Assembly: GCF_017875835.1 (NCBI RefSeq)
Contig: NZ_JAGING010000001.1
Span: 1,178,001-1,242,000 of the forward strand
DNA length: 64,000 bases
Origin: Psychrobacter sp. PL19
GTDB lineage: Bacteria; Pseudomonadota; Gammaproteobacteria; Pseudomonadales; Moraxellaceae
Direction of reading: 5' to 3'
The translations under genes were made by a program, and so were the position numbers. Below the pieces are notes generated by a model. It was not told where the DNA came from and ran no database searches. It saw nothing but the letters and a program-made list of their open reading frames with translations. Shown here piece by piece: positions 10,305 to 19,063 of the stretch. How positions within the stretch are numbered: the stretch's first letter is position 1; each line of letters begins with the position of its first letter.

Positions 10305-11222
10305 ATGTCGTTATTTCGCCCTTTACCTGCTTATACCTTGACCAGCCGTGGCAAAGCCTTAGATTTATCTCAGCCACGTATTATGGGTATTTTGAATGTA
10401 ACTCCAGATTCGTTTTCGGATGGGGGACAGTTTAATGCGCTTGATAAAGCCGTTAGCCATTGCCAGCAGATGTTAGCTGCGGGCGCGGCGATTATTGATA
10501 TTGGCGGTGAGTCTACGCGTCCAAATGCTACAGCCGTGACGACTACCGAAGAAATTCAACGTGTCATTCCAGTGGTCCAAGCGATTCGGCAACAACTTGG
10601 TGATGAGGTCTGGCTATCTATTGATACCAGTAATCCTGAAGTTATCCAGGCTGCATTTGCGGCGGGCGCTGATATGTGGAACGATGTGCGAGCACTTAAG
10701 CGTGATGGCGCGGTAGCAATGGCGGCTAAACTTGATATACCAGTGATGTTGATGCATATGCGCGGTGAGCCGACCACCATGAATAATTTGGCACAGTATG
10801 ATGATGTGATCAGCGAAGTCAGTAATGAGCTCGCCAGCCGTGTTGCTGAAGTTACCCGCTTCGGTGTCAAGCATGACAAAATAGTTATTGACCCGGGCTT
10901 TGGCTTTGCTAAGAACTATGAGCATCATTGTGCACTATTAACCCAGCTCAATAGCTTGCAAGCCCTTAATTTACCTATAATGTTCGGTATTTCACGTAAG
11001 CGTTTTTTAGCAGAAGTGCTCACCAATAGCGGTGTGCCAGCAGTGGCAAACAATAAAGCATCAGAACGGGATGCTGCGGGTGCTGCTGCTGGGCTGTTTG
11101 CGCTACAGCAAGGAGCCTGTATTATCCGTAGCCATAATGTCCCTATGACGCAGCAAGCGCTGGCATTATGGTACCAGTTATCATTATACGAGCAGGGTAT
11201 AAACGACGTATCAACAATGTGA
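10305..11222 (+). CDS. folP: Dihydropteroate synthase
   Basis: Condenses p-aminobenzoate with the pterin diphosphate in folate synthesis; the target of sulfonamides. The 305-residue TIM barrel has ILNVTPDSFSDGG (flexible loop), IDIGGESTRPNA, LSIDTSNPEVI, NDVRAL, VIDPGFGFAKN and FGISRKRF, all diagnostic. It follows ftsH, as in E. coli, but glmM is not next; sdhE follows instead. The start is an ATG with a weak upstream site in AT-rich DNA. Confidence 0.96.
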   Translation: MSLFRPLPAYTLTSRGKALDLSQPRIMGILNVTPDSFSDGGQFNALDKAVSHCQQMLAAGAAIIDIGGESTRPNATAVTTTEEIQRVIPVVQAIRQQLGDEVWLSIDTSNPEVIQAAFAAGADMWNDVRALKRDGAVAMAAKLDIPVMLMHMRGEPTTMNNLAQYDDVISEVSNELASRVAEVTRFGVKHDKIVIDPGFGFAKNYEHHCALLTQLNSLQALNLPIMFGISRKRFLAEVLTNSGVPAVANNKASERDAAGAAAGLFALQQGACIIRSHNVPMTQQALALWYQLSLYEQGINDVSTM

Positions 11223-11327
11223 CAATTAAGATGTAACACGCACTACCCAAACCTATTGTTGATAGTCTGCTATAGCAAGACTTTATATGCCAATTCAAAA
11301 CTAACTTTAACTAATGAGCCTACCTTT

Positions 11328-11624
11328 ATGACTACAACAACTCAGCCACCAGCCATTCAGCCAGAACCGACTAACGAGCAGCGCCGTGTTACTTATCAAG
11401 CTCGCCGTGGATTGAAGGAATTGGATTTTTATATTGGTCCATACGTAAAAGAGCTATATTTGACCGCTGATCCTACCGAGCAAGAAACTTTTGCACAGAT
11501 GCTGACTCATGAAGATCCTGACTTACTAGATTATTTTACTAATCAGAGTCAGCCTGAGGATGAAGCGATATGGATACTAGTCAATAAGATTAAAACTTGG
11601 CGCCATACCAAAGACCTGCTGTAG
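11328..11624 (+). CDS. sdhE: Succinate dehydrogenase flavinylation factor SdhE
   Basis: Small protein of 98 residues from the ATG at 11328. An upstream ATG at 11256 would add 24 unrelated residues. It has the SdhE signature RRGLKELDFYI (the RGxxE motif needed for FAD attachment to SdhA), then FAQMLTHEDPDLLDYF and a terminal W in KIKTW. SdhE assists covalent flavinylation of succinate dehydrogenase and fumarate reductase. The neighbour downstream resembles YgfX, which pairs with sdhE in enterobacteria. Confidence 0.9.
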   Translation: MTTTTQPPAIQPEPTNEQRRVTYQARRGLKELDFYIGPYVKELYLTADPTEQETFAQMLTHEDPDLLDYFTNQSQPEDEAIWILVNKIKTWRHTKDLL

Positions 11625-11715
11625 TCATTTATCCCATCGCTATAAAAAATAAATGATAACCATCAGCCGCTTCCCTAACCTCTAGCCAGCGAGCGGATTC
11701 TGCAGTGTTAAAAAT

Positions 11716-12186
11716 ATGACACAGGACACGATACAGGCAGTATCGCTACGTATTGATACTGCGATTAAACAGTCAAGTCATTTACGGCTGCTGCTATATG
11801 GCAGTCTAGCCGGCGCACTGCTGCTGTTGGCGTGGCTTGCCTCATTATTTTTATGGCAATACATATTGTTACTAATAATAAGTATAGTAATAGCAGGTTA
11901 TTTAGCATTGTCACGACCTATTTTGTTACACCTAAGTCAGCCACCGCTTCATCAGCGTATCGATCGAAATTGGCAACTGCTTATGCGTACAAAGCGTAGT
12001 GATGAGCTATGGCAAGCTGGATTGGCGACTGTGCATCGTTATGATTCGCTAATAAACTTTAAGTTCATAGTCGTTGAGCCTCGTCAGCGCACTCTATCGG
12101 TGACTATATTTCGTGATCAAGTCAACACTGAACAATGGCGAGAACTACAAGTTTTAGCCAATGTCTTCCCTACAAAAACGACTTAA
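11716..12186 (+). CDS. YgfX/CptA-like two-helix membrane protein
   Basis: 156 residues with two adjacent hydrophobic helices (about 24-48 and 49-67) and a basic cytosolic tail ending in EQWRELQVLANV. The YgfX family has the same layout: two N-terminal membrane helices, then a beta-rich tail closing with an (A/E)-x-W-R-x-L segment, and it is encoded next to sdhE. In E. coli YgfX was described as a membrane protein paired with SdhE/CptB and inhibiting division proteins. I infer membership from architecture, tail motif and context; overall identity is low. Confidence 0.5.
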   Translation: MTQDTIQAVSLRIDTAIKQSSHLRLLLYGSLAGALLLLAWLASLFLWQYILLLIISIVIAGYLALSRPILLHLSQPPLHQRIDRNWQLLMRTKRSDELWQAGLATVHRYDSLINFKFIVVEPRQRTLSVTIFRDQVNTEQWRELQVLANVFPTKTT

Positions 12187-12550
12187 GTACTGTCTCTTAA
12201 ACGCTATCTCCTAAATACTGTCTCTTAAGCATTGTCTCCTAAATACTATTTATAGCGTGATTGTCTATACGATTATGATCTACAACCTAATAGTTCATAA
12301 CGCAATGCGTCACGACCTACACCGCAATAATCTATCCTTCATTATTAAAATTGATTTTATTCTATATGTGCTAACGAAGTCCTACATGCCATAACAAAAT
12401 AGCTATCTAAATAGTAAAAGGTATTTGCTATATTTAGGTAAAGTTATAAGCCCATTTATCGCCTGCACGGCAGTGGCTACAGGTAGGAATAAAAATCATA
12501 AGAATAAAGGTTTAAGACAATCAACGATATGATAATAAAAGGATCAGGTT
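12187..12550. other. Gap between the YgfX-like gene and the yidB-like gene
   Basis: 364 bp. The first 60 bp are the 14/28-bp tandem repeat; the rest is AT-rich with no ORF or clear terminator. A ribosome site (aaaaggatcagg) precedes the next gene. Confidence 0.6.
12188..12247. repeat. 14/28-bp tandem repeat 3' of the YgfX-like gene
   Basis: Two 28-bp units (12188-12215, 12216-12243) plus four further bases, each built of two diverged 14-bp halves of the form NNCTxTCTCxTAAA. It begins one base after the stop codon. Confidence 0.85.
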
Positions 12551-13291
12551 ATGAGTTTATTAGGAAATCTAGTGTCACAAGTGGCGCGCAGTGCCATTGA
12601 TTCAGAAGATGCCCAGCGTAATCCTATTAATCAGCGTATTACCCCACGTCGTACTGGCGGGTTGGGTGATATCTTAGGTGGGGTATTAACAGGGAGCCGT
12701 AATCAGCCACGCGATTACAATCCGCAGCAATATGACCGTCAAGCCGATAATGGTTTCGGCCTGGATGACATTTTGGGCGGTCTGATTGCTGGCAACAGTA
12801 GTGGCAATAGTGATGGCAACCAACGCGGCAGCATAAGTGCAGGTAGTGGTGGATTAGGTGATATTTTAGGTAGCGTATTGGGTGGTCAGGGTAATAAGGG
12901 CGGCTTTGGTGGTAAAGGAATGTTAGTTGCCGCCCTTATGCCAATGGTACTGAGTTGGATTCAGCGTAATGGGGGTTTGAGCGGTGCGTTATCAAAAATA
13001 ATAGGGCTGGGTTATGACAATCAAGCGCGATCTTGGATGAGCAATCAGGAGTTAAATGACAATCTCGACCCTAATGAGATCAATCGCCTGTTTGATGAAC
13101 AAGAAATTCAACAAGTAGCGGCTCATACCGGTGCTAATGAGATGGAAGTGCGTCAAGGTCTCTCTGAACTACTCCCTGAAGTCATGAATCAGTTGACACC
13201 TCAGGGTAACTTGGATAATGAAACTGAGGCTAATCAAGAAATTGATCAAATCATCAGCCAATTATCTAGCCGTCTAGGTACGCTAAAGTAA
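12551..13291 (+). CDS. YidB-family (DUF937) protein
   Basis: 246 residues. Three Gly-rich LGDILGG-type repeats (about residues 36-45, 72-81, 96-105) alternate with low-complexity Gln/Asn/Gly linkers; a hydrophobic segment (MLVAALMPMVLSWIQ) follows, and the C-terminal half has the family core: NQELNDNLDPNEINRLF, EIQQVAAHTGANEMEVRQGL and LLPEVMNQLTPQGNL. E. coli YidB shares this core and the Gly-rich lead. Its function is unknown to me. The ribosome site is AGGATCAGG. Confidence 0.8.
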   Translation: MSLLGNLVSQVARSAIDSEDAQRNPINQRITPRRTGGLGDILGGVLTGSRNQPRDYNPQQYDRQADNGFGLDDILGGLIAGNSSGNSDGNQRGSISAGSGGLGDILGSVLGGQGNKGGFGGKGMLVAALMPMVLSWIQRNGGLSGALSKIIGLGYDNQARSWMSNQELNDNLDPNEINRLFDEQEIQQVAAHTGANEMEVRQGLSELLPEVMNQLTPQGNLDNETEANQEIDQIISQLSSRLGTLK

Positions 13292-13297
13292 ACGACT

Positions 13298-13330
13298 ATT
13301 ATTACTGAATATTATTACTGAATATTATTA
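13298..13330. repeat. 13-bp tandem repeat 3' of the yidB-like gene
   Basis: Units attattactgaat at 13298-13310 and 13311-13323, plus a partial third copy, starting 6 bp past the stop codon. Confidence 0.8.
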
Positions 13331-13374
13331 AGCATTATTGATGACAGTTAGTCCTTAAACAGGCGCTAACAATC

Positions 13375-13414
13375 TAAGCTAAAAGCGCTCCTCTTAAGCT
13401 AAAAGCGTTCCTCT
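13375..13414. repeat. 20-bp tandem duplication overlapping the recX stop codon
   Basis: Two 20-bp units (13375-13394, 13395-13414) differing at one base. The right copy contains the last four codons and the stop of recX (13399-13401), so the left copy is a duplication of the gene end. Confidence 0.85.
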
Positions 13415-14484
13415 AAATTGTCTAGGGTATAGCGGAGCGCTTGGAAACAAATATCAGTATTGAAGCCGCGGTATTGTAAAAACCGTAGTTGTTTGGCTTT
13501 GTCCTTTTGTTCAGTGGGTATGTCATCGCCATATTTCTTAATCCGGGCAATAACAGCGAGCTTGAGCCAATCAACGCCCTCAACCAAGCTGTCTGGGTTG
13601 TCATCAACAAACTCTCTAAACTCATCAGATTCTGCGTTTGCCATGTCAATTAGCTCATCTATATTGCTGGGCATGGCTATTTTTTTCTGATAAAAATCTT
13701 GCTTGATACGACCGCGGCCCCGACCTTTACGAATGCTTTCACGGATCAGCATCAAGGTAGTTCGGTAGTCACTCTGATAGCCTTTACTCTCAAATTCTTC
13801 TAGTAACGCGTCAATCTTGTCAGGGTTTTGTTCTTTATCAATCAGCTTTTGCTTAAGCTCCGCCTTGCCATGTTCGCGGCGTGATAAATAATAAAACGCC
13901 AACCACCGCAAACGACTTTCGGCTTTAATAGCGTCTATATCTGCTTGCCGCTGTTCAGGAGTACGTAAGTAAGCCTTAAGCGCAGAGGGTAGGTTATCGA
14001 TTTCTGTACTTGCTATATTAGCCCCTGACTCAGTATTTATCTCTAAAGTACTACCTGCTTCTAAAGTAGTGTCTCCTTCTAAAACATTATCGGTCACATT
14101 TTTATCATCGTCATGAATCTCACGTTTTATCTCAGCTAACATCTCCTTGATACTTTGTGCTGCAGGAGGCTGATAAGTTGGTGCATCACTAGGGTCAAGC
14201 GCAAAATTTGCTGCAGGATGGAAGCGTTTCTTTCTCTTTTTAGACTTGGTTTTAGAGTGGGAGGAGGTAGCAGTAGAATCAAAAGTAGTAGAGTTATCAG
14301 TATCAGAAGATCGCTGATCTTTTGAATTTAGGGACTCTATCTTGGATTCAGCGGGGCGCGTATTAGCGTCACTATAAGCTTTAGAGGATGGTTTTTGTTT
14401 GGTGAGTTTTTGTTTAGACTCAGACGAGTTAGCCGAGTCAGAATTTGACTCGGCTAGGATTTCAGCTAATGTTTTAATCTTCAT
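13399..14484 (-). CDS. recX: Regulatory protein RecX with long N-terminal extension
   Basis: RecX binds RecA filaments and limits their activity. The C-terminal part, from about residue 165, is the three-helix repeat domain (RLRWLAFYYLSRREHGKAEL, FESKGYQSDYR, GRIKQDFYQKKI, LRFLQYRGFNTDICFQAL). Typical RecX proteins are about 150-200 residues; this one is 361 because a Ser/Thr/Lys-rich, probably disordered segment of about 165 residues precedes the domain. The frame is continuous and the recA stop lies 41 bp upstream, so the gene probably is co-transcribed with recA. The true start could be internal, but no better ribosome site stood out. Confidence 0.88.
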   Translation of the reverse strand: MKIKTLAEILAESNSDSANSSESKQKLTKQKPSSKAYSDANTRPAESKIESLNSKDQRSSDTDNSTTFDSTATSSHSKTKSKKRKKRFHPAANFALDPSDAPTYQPPAAQSIKEMLAEIKREIHDDDKNVTDNVLEGDTTLEAGSTLEINTESGANIASTEIDNLPSALKAYLRTPEQRQADIDAIKAESRLRWLAFYYLSRREHGKAELKQKLIDKEQNPDKIDALLEEFESKGYQSDYRTTLMLIRESIRKGRGRGRIKQDFYQKKIAMPSNIDELIDMANAESDEFREFVDDNPDSLVEGVDWLKLAVIARIKKYGDDIPTEQKDKAKQLRFLQYRGFNTDICFQALRYTLDNLEERF

Positions 14485-14525
14485 AACAGTCAGTCAATAG
14501 TCAATAAAGGGCAGATGATAAACAG

Positions 14526-15602
14526 TTATTGTACTGGTGCTGCCTCTAATTCTTTATCAGCTTTTAATTCTTTATTGGTCTTAGCTGTATCTGGTTCTTT
14601 ACTATCATCAGCCACACCCAATTTTTCAGCGCGAATTTTAGCTTCAATCTCTTCAGCAATTACAGGATTTTCTCTCAAAAATATCACTGAATTGGCCTTG
14701 CCTTGACCGATTTTTTCATCGCCATAGCTATACCATGATCCAGCTTTGCCCACTGCGCCTATCTCAACACCCAAATCAATGACTTCGGCTAAGTGATTGG
14801 TCCCTAGACCATATGTGATTTCAAATTCTGCCTGACGGAATGGCGGTGCCATTTTATTCTTAATGACCTTAACTCGGGTTTGGTTACCGATAATTTCATC
14901 GCCATTTTTGATCGCGCCAATACGACGAATATCCATACGTATAGAGGCGTAGAATTTCAGTGCATTACCACCAGTGGTGGTCTCTGGGCTACCAAACATC
15001 ACACCAATTTTCATACGGATTTGGTTAATAAACACCACCATACAGTTAGAGCGCTTGGCATTACCTGTGATTTTACGTAAGGCTTGGCTCATCAAGCGGG
15101 CTTGCAGACCCATATGCGAATCGCCCATCTCGCCTTCAATTTCGGCGCGCGGGGTCAAGGCTGCAACGGAGTCAATTACGATCATGTCGATAGCACCTGA
15201 ACGCACTAACATATCGGTAATCTCAAGCGCTTGCTCACCATTATCGGGTTGAGAGACCAATAGGTCATCAGTTTTTACCCCAAGCGCTCGAGCGTAGACT
15301 GGGTCTAGTGCATGCTCAGCATCAATAAAGGCGCAAGTACCGCCTTGTTTTTGACACTGTGCAATCGCTTGCAGGGTCATGGTGGTCTTACCTGAACTTT
15401 CAGGACCATAAATTTCAACGATACGGCCTTTAGGCAGGCCGCCAATACCTAGGGCAATATCTAGTCCTAACGAACCGGTTGAGACCACATCTACATCTAA
15501 TGCTGTAGAGTTATCGCCCAAATGCATAATAGTGTTTTTGCCAAATTGCTTTTCAATTTGACCTAATGCTGCTTTAAGAGCTTTGGCTTTATTGTCGTCC
15601 AT
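14526..15602 (-). CDS. recA: Recombinase RecA
   Basis: DNA-dependent ATPase for homologous recombination and repair. 358 residues from [10 protein letters not shown] chose this ATG over one seven codons upstream because AAAGGA sits 7 nt before it. It has Walker A GPESSGKT near 66-73, the Walker B region ([18 protein letters not shown]), loop L1 ([17 protein letters not shown]), loop L2 ([20 protein letters not shown]) and an acidic C-terminus. I do not recognise a LexA-type operator upstream; Moraxellaceae are known to lack a canonical LexA. Confidence 0.98.
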   Translation of the reverse strand: MDDNKAKALKAALGQIEKQFGKNTIMHLGDNSTALDVDVVSTGSLGLDIALGIGGLPKGRIVEIYGPESSGKTTMTLQAIAQCQKQGGTCAFIDAEHALDPVYARALGVKTDDLLVSQPDNGEQALEITDMLVRSGAIDMIVIDSVAALTPRAEIEGEMGDSHMGLQARLMSQALRKITGNAKRSNCMVVFINQIRMKIGVMFGSPETTTGGNALKFYASIRMDIRRIGAIKNGDEIIGNQTRVKVIKNKMAPPFRQAEFEITYGLGTNHLAEVIDLGVEIGAVGKAGSWYSYGDEKIGQGKANSVIFLRENPVIAEEIEAKIRAEKLGVADDSKEPDTAKTNKELKADKELEAAPVQ

Positions 15603-16105
15603 ACTGGATTCCTTTGTCATCAATGAGTCATTTGGAACTATAAATTTATAATAGCTTTGGTAGTCAATAGCGCTGATTGAATGGTATTTATCTTCGATTG
15701 GCTTGATCTTAAATTATAAAGTGGCACCCATCATTAAAACGTTATGGGGCAAGGTATAGCATAATTTTTTCACAGATTATGCGGGACATATCACTCTACT
15801 ATACAGTAAAAGTAAGTCATAAAAGGAGCAAAAATAAGTTCAGAATAACGGTGCATTTCGATAGATTTTGGGTGAGTTACTAGAAGGGTCGTGGCCTGTT
15901 GAATATTTGATCAGCTACTCTCTACTTGATCAGATAAGGCAATTATAGCAAAAATTAAGGGTAACGTTAGCGGTAAGTACATGCTAAACGACACTGGATG
16001 TCGCATGCTATCTACTGACTTTTTATAGAAAAAAAGATAAAAAAATCATCCTTATAATATAATTTGGGAACAGCTATTGAAGCCATTTGTCAATAAAATT
16101 ATAAG

Positions 16106-16114
16106 TTGTCCACA
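16106..16114 (+). promoter_or_regulatory. DnaA-box-like 9-mer (one mismatch)
   Basis: TTGTCCACA, one base from the E. coli consensus TTATCCACA, on the left side of the AT-rich core. Confidence 0.4.
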
Positions 16115-16312
16115 GTAAATAAAAATTATTTATTTAGCAATTGTGAAACATAGCTAAGATAATAATTTATTTTAAACAAATTAAAAATAAATTATTATGT
16201 TTATATATTAAATATAAGTTATTGATTTTAAAGTATTTATTTTTTGTATAAAAAGTAACCAATTTTACCTTAACCTTTAAGCTATCAAGGCAGATACGTG
16301 TCAAGTGCCGAC

Positions 16313-16333
16313 TTATCCACATGGTTATCCACA
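16313..16333 (+). promoter_or_regulatory. Tandem pair of perfect DnaA boxes
   Basis: Two exact TTATCCACA 9-mers at 16313-16321 and 16325-16333, same orientation, 12 bp start to start. They lie about 50 bp right of an A/T-only rich tract, an arrangement seen at replication origins and DnaA-titration sites. The function here is inferred. Confidence 0.6.
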
Positions 16334-16650
16334 GCTTATGGGGAGAACTCATGTAGCCCTTCTATTACCGAGGTTTGCGCAGATCAGGAAAGATACTACA
16401 GCGGTGAATAAAGCCTATTCGGGTGCCAATTAGGGACAAGCAAGCCTACAAAAAATGAGGCAGGAGTAATGTTTCACATCTTATAGGCTTATTGGTTTTA
16501 GTGATTAATTAGGGTCACATCCACCAAGTAGTGGTTATAACGGACTGTTACGATACTTACTAAAAATAGCAAGCACTCTGTATGCGCTAATCATGCAAGG
16601 ACATTAGCCAATATTAGACCTGAAATAACAGCCAGTCAAATAGAGTACAC

Positions 16651-16679
16651 AAAAAAGCGGCTGTGTGTATCAGCCGCTA
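16651..16679 (-). terminator. Terminator after trmB
   Basis: 8-bp stem (agcggctg 16656-16663 with 16671-16678), 7-nt loop; on the minus strand it runs into six T. It lies about 155 bp past the trmB stop codon. Confidence 0.8.
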
Positions 16680-16835
16680 CATTTAAATGTTATCAAGAGT
16701 AAAACTACAGTCTGCTCACCACAAGACTGCTATGGTATCAACCTCGCTGACCGTACACAATTAGGTATCGCTCGCGCTTGATTTTTTAGTATCAATGCTA
16801 TTTATATCTTTGTGGACTGCTGACATAAACCGGCT

Positions 16836-17723
16836 TTATTCTTTAATATAGATCAAATCCCAAACACCATGTCCACTTTGCAGTCCACGACGTTCAAATT
16901 TAGTCATCGGACGAAAGTCAGGGCGCAGCGTAAAGTTACCCGTACCAGCTTGGTTGTTTAACCCGGGTAAGTTATCCAACACTTCAACCATCCAAAAGGC
17001 GTAATGTTCCCAATCAGTTGCAGTATGAAACCAGCCGCCCTGTTTAAGACTACGGGTAACGATTGCCATACGTTCTGGGCTGACAAAACGGCGCTTATAA
17101 TGGCGCTTTTTTTGCCATGGATCAGGGAAGTAAAGTTGGATGCGATCAATATGATTTTCTGGTAGCTGCTTTAGCAATTGCACGGCATCACCATTAATAA
17201 TTTTGACATTAGTTAAGTGTTGCGTACCTGCCATATAGGCACACTTGCCAATACCTGGCTCGTGCACTTCGATACCCACAAAGTTACGCGCTGGGTCAGC
17301 AGCTGCCATTTCGATGAAGGAGTCACCAAGCCCAAAACCAATCTCTAGCGTAAGTGGCGCGTCACTACCATTAGGTGTATCAGCGAACAGCGTACGCAAG
17401 TCATGAATCTCATCAAGATTGCCATCACCGAAGCTATTATTAACCAAATACTGCGCAAAATCTGGATCTGTTAATGCCTGCTCGGCATTTTTATTCATGT
17501 GTGTACGGCGTTTCATAAAGGTGTTGACGATACGAATACGCTTGCTTGGTTCAGTCTTGGACTCGGTCTCAGTAGTTTCAGCGTTTAGGGCAGGCGCGCC
17601 CACATTACCGTCGCGGTCCTCGTGTGGGTCATTAGCTGAGTGAGGCGTTTGGTGGTTAGCAGTATTGAGGTTATCGTCGTCAGGGGTACTGAGGTTATCA
17701 TTGGTATCGGAATGTTGACTCAT
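16836..17723 (-). CDS. trmB: tRNA (guanine-N7-)-methyltransferase TrmB
   Basis: Methylates G46 in the variable loop of tRNA using SAM. The 295 residues include [15 protein letters not shown] (SAM loop), [15 protein letters not shown], the family signature [16 protein letters not shown], and the C-terminal [20 protein letters not shown]. The first 75 or so residues are an Asp/Asn/Thr-rich low-complexity leader absent from most TrmB proteins, so translation could start further in, for example at the MKRRTHMNK segment. The ATG at 17723 was retained because the frame is open and the leader is acidic like other low-complexity segments in this window. Confidence 0.93.
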   Translation of the reverse strand: MSQHSDTNDNLSTPDDDNLNTANHQTPHSANDPHEDRDGNVGAPALNAETTETESKTEPSKRIRIVNTFMKRRTHMNKNAEQALTDPDFAQYLVNNSFGDGNLDEIHDLRTLFADTPNGSDAPLTLEIGFGLGDSFIEMAAADPARNFVGIEVHEPGIGKCAYMAGTQHLTNVKIINGDAVQLLKQLPENHIDRIQLYFPDPWQKKRHYKRRFVSPERMAIVTRSLKQGGWFHTATDWEHYAFWMVEVLDNLPGLNNQAGTGNFTLRPDFRPMTKFERRGLQSGHGVWDLIYIKE

Positions 17724-17973
17724 AGGGTTACTAGTGCTTTATAAAGTGATGGGTATGAGCGTATTATAAGTTAAATAATTTCTAGTGTGAACGACTATCA
17801 TACTTTAGCTCCTTTGCAGGGTCTTATACGGATTTAAAGGTCTTGATTTTAGGAAGTTTTTGCAAGGTTTGATTTAAGAGTTATTGTATACATTCATTTT
17901 AGCGTTGTCATATAATAGAGGTCTGCTCACATACGTTTTATTGACCTTTTAATGACTAATAGAGCCTACTGCC

Positions 17974-18903
17974 ATGTTATTTATCGAGACGGATTCGCCG
18001 CCACCGTTTTATCAAGAACGGCTAACGCCTACTAAACGCAAACAGCTGGACCAATGGTTTATTGGACATCGTACGCAAAGCTATTATCTCAAGCGTTTTG
18101 AGCAATTTGATAAGCAGGGATATCTATCACCAAAATGGCACTGGGCTGCATTTTTTATTACCTTTCCTTGGCTGCTCTATCGTAAGCGTTATATGGACGC
18201 GCTTGTCTACAGTGTAGCGGGTTGGTCGTTTATCCAGCTCAATGTCGTTATGGCGCTGGTGTTTGTTGAGTTTGCGATAATATCCTATATTCCAGATGCT
18301 CATCATATGGCAACCCGCATAGCTATTGCAGGAATAATTTGGTTATTCTGGGCATTTATGGTGGCACGTTGGACTGATGCTTATTACTATCGTGTGGCGC
18401 GGCGTGAAATTGCTGATGCGCTCGAAGACAATCCGCGTGACGAGGCGGCGCAAAAAGACCATTTAAAACGGGAAGGCGGGGTCAGTCTATACGGATTAGG
18501 ACTGGGCTTTGGGTTCTTTGCTTTTGCACTGATGGTAATTTATGTGCAGTTTTTACCCATTATCGCTAAGCCAAAAGAGAATGAGGTGCTGTTTAATACT
18601 TATGACATTGCCAAAACCACGCAAAATAGAGTGGCATTACTCTATCAGCAGACCGGGCGGTGCCCTATTGACTTACCACTGAACATCGATGAGCCGCAGG
18701 TGCGTATTCAAATTACTACTCAAGCAGCTGGCGCGCCTAAAGCAGACTGTGTGGTATGGGCGACCATTCAAAATGTTAAGTTTCCAATTCGTCACCTGAA
18801 TGATCAGACATTGATGTTTTATCACAATGTTGATAACAATAGCTGGCGTTGTACAAGCTCGCTGAATAAGAAGCAAGCGCCTGCCTACTGCATTGATGAT
18901 TAG
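17974..18903 (+). CDS. DUF2628 membrane protein with pilin-like C-terminal domain
   Basis: 309 residues. The N-terminal region has WHWAAFFITFPWLLYRKRYM followed by membrane helices (about 55-105 and 112-133), the DUF2628 pattern of an aromatic-rich amphipathic start plus helices. A further helix lies at about 172-198. The remaining 110 residues look extracytoplasmic: TQNRVALLYQQTGRCPIDLP resembles the helix-to-loop junction of type IV pilins and minor pilins, with four Cys (230, 259, 293, 306) able to form two disulfides. The fusion suggests a surface or pilus-related role, which is inference. Monocistronic. Confidence 0.6.
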   Translation: MLFIETDSPPPFYQERLTPTKRKQLDQWFIGHRTQSYYLKRFEQFDKQGYLSPKWHWAAFFITFPWLLYRKRYMDALVYSVAGWSFIQLNVVMALVFVEFAIISYIPDAHHMATRIAIAGIIWLFWAFMVARWTDAYYYRVARREIADALEDNPRDEAAQKDHLKREGGVSLYGLGLGFGFFAFALMVIYVQFLPIIAKPKENEVLFNTYDIAKTTQNRVALLYQQTGRCPIDLPLNIDEPQVRIQITTQAAGAPKADCVVWATIQNVKFPIRHLNDQTLMFYHNVDNNSWRCTSSLNKKQAPAYCIDD

Positions 18904-18923
18904 GCTCTGGTGTTTATAAATAC

Positions 18924-18960
18924 GGCTAAATTATCATGGCTAGACCATGAGCGTTTAGCC
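18924..18960. terminator. Nested inverted repeat between convergent genes
   Basis: Outer arms ggctaaa/tttagcc and inner arms tcatgg/ccatga. No T run on either side, so terminator function is uncertain. Confidence 0.35.
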
Positions 18961-18999
18961 ATATTCAAGTTTTGTCGCCAATTGACGGGTGTCTGGTTT

Positions 19000-19063
19000 G
19001 ATAGCTATTTAACTAGATAGTTATTGGATTAGATAGCTATTTGATTGGACAGTTACTAAGTTT
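19000..19063. repeat. 16-bp tandem repeat overlapping the antiporter stop codon
   Basis: Four diverged 16-bp units (19000-19015, 19016-19031, 19032-19047, 19048-19063) of the form gatagctatttnanta. The fourth contains the stop codon (19056-19058) and last codons of the gene on the minus strand. Confidence 0.8.

Larger units (their letters stand above)
15603..16835. other. 1.2-kb gene-free AT-rich region between recA and trmB
   Basis: The longest gap in the window. It contains the recA upstream region, a very AT-rich core (about 16021-16260, with long A/T-only runs), DnaA-box matches at 15766-15774, 16106-16114, 16313-16321 and 16325-16333, a few GATC sites, and the trmB terminator at 16651-16679. 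The only ORF in it (61 codons, minus strand, 16167-16352) has no ribosome site and a biased A/T composition, so I do not call it. Possible roles are a DnaA-binding locus or origin-like element, or a lost gene. Confidence 0.6.

Noticed and set aside
15603..15780. LexA/SOS box upstream of recA
   Set aside because: No CTG-N10-CAG type or other recognisable operator found; Moraxellaceae lack canonical LexA.
16167..16352. 61-codon minus-strand ORF in the AT-rich gap
   Set aside because: Composition follows the A/T-rich DNA, no ribosome site, covers the DnaA boxes.
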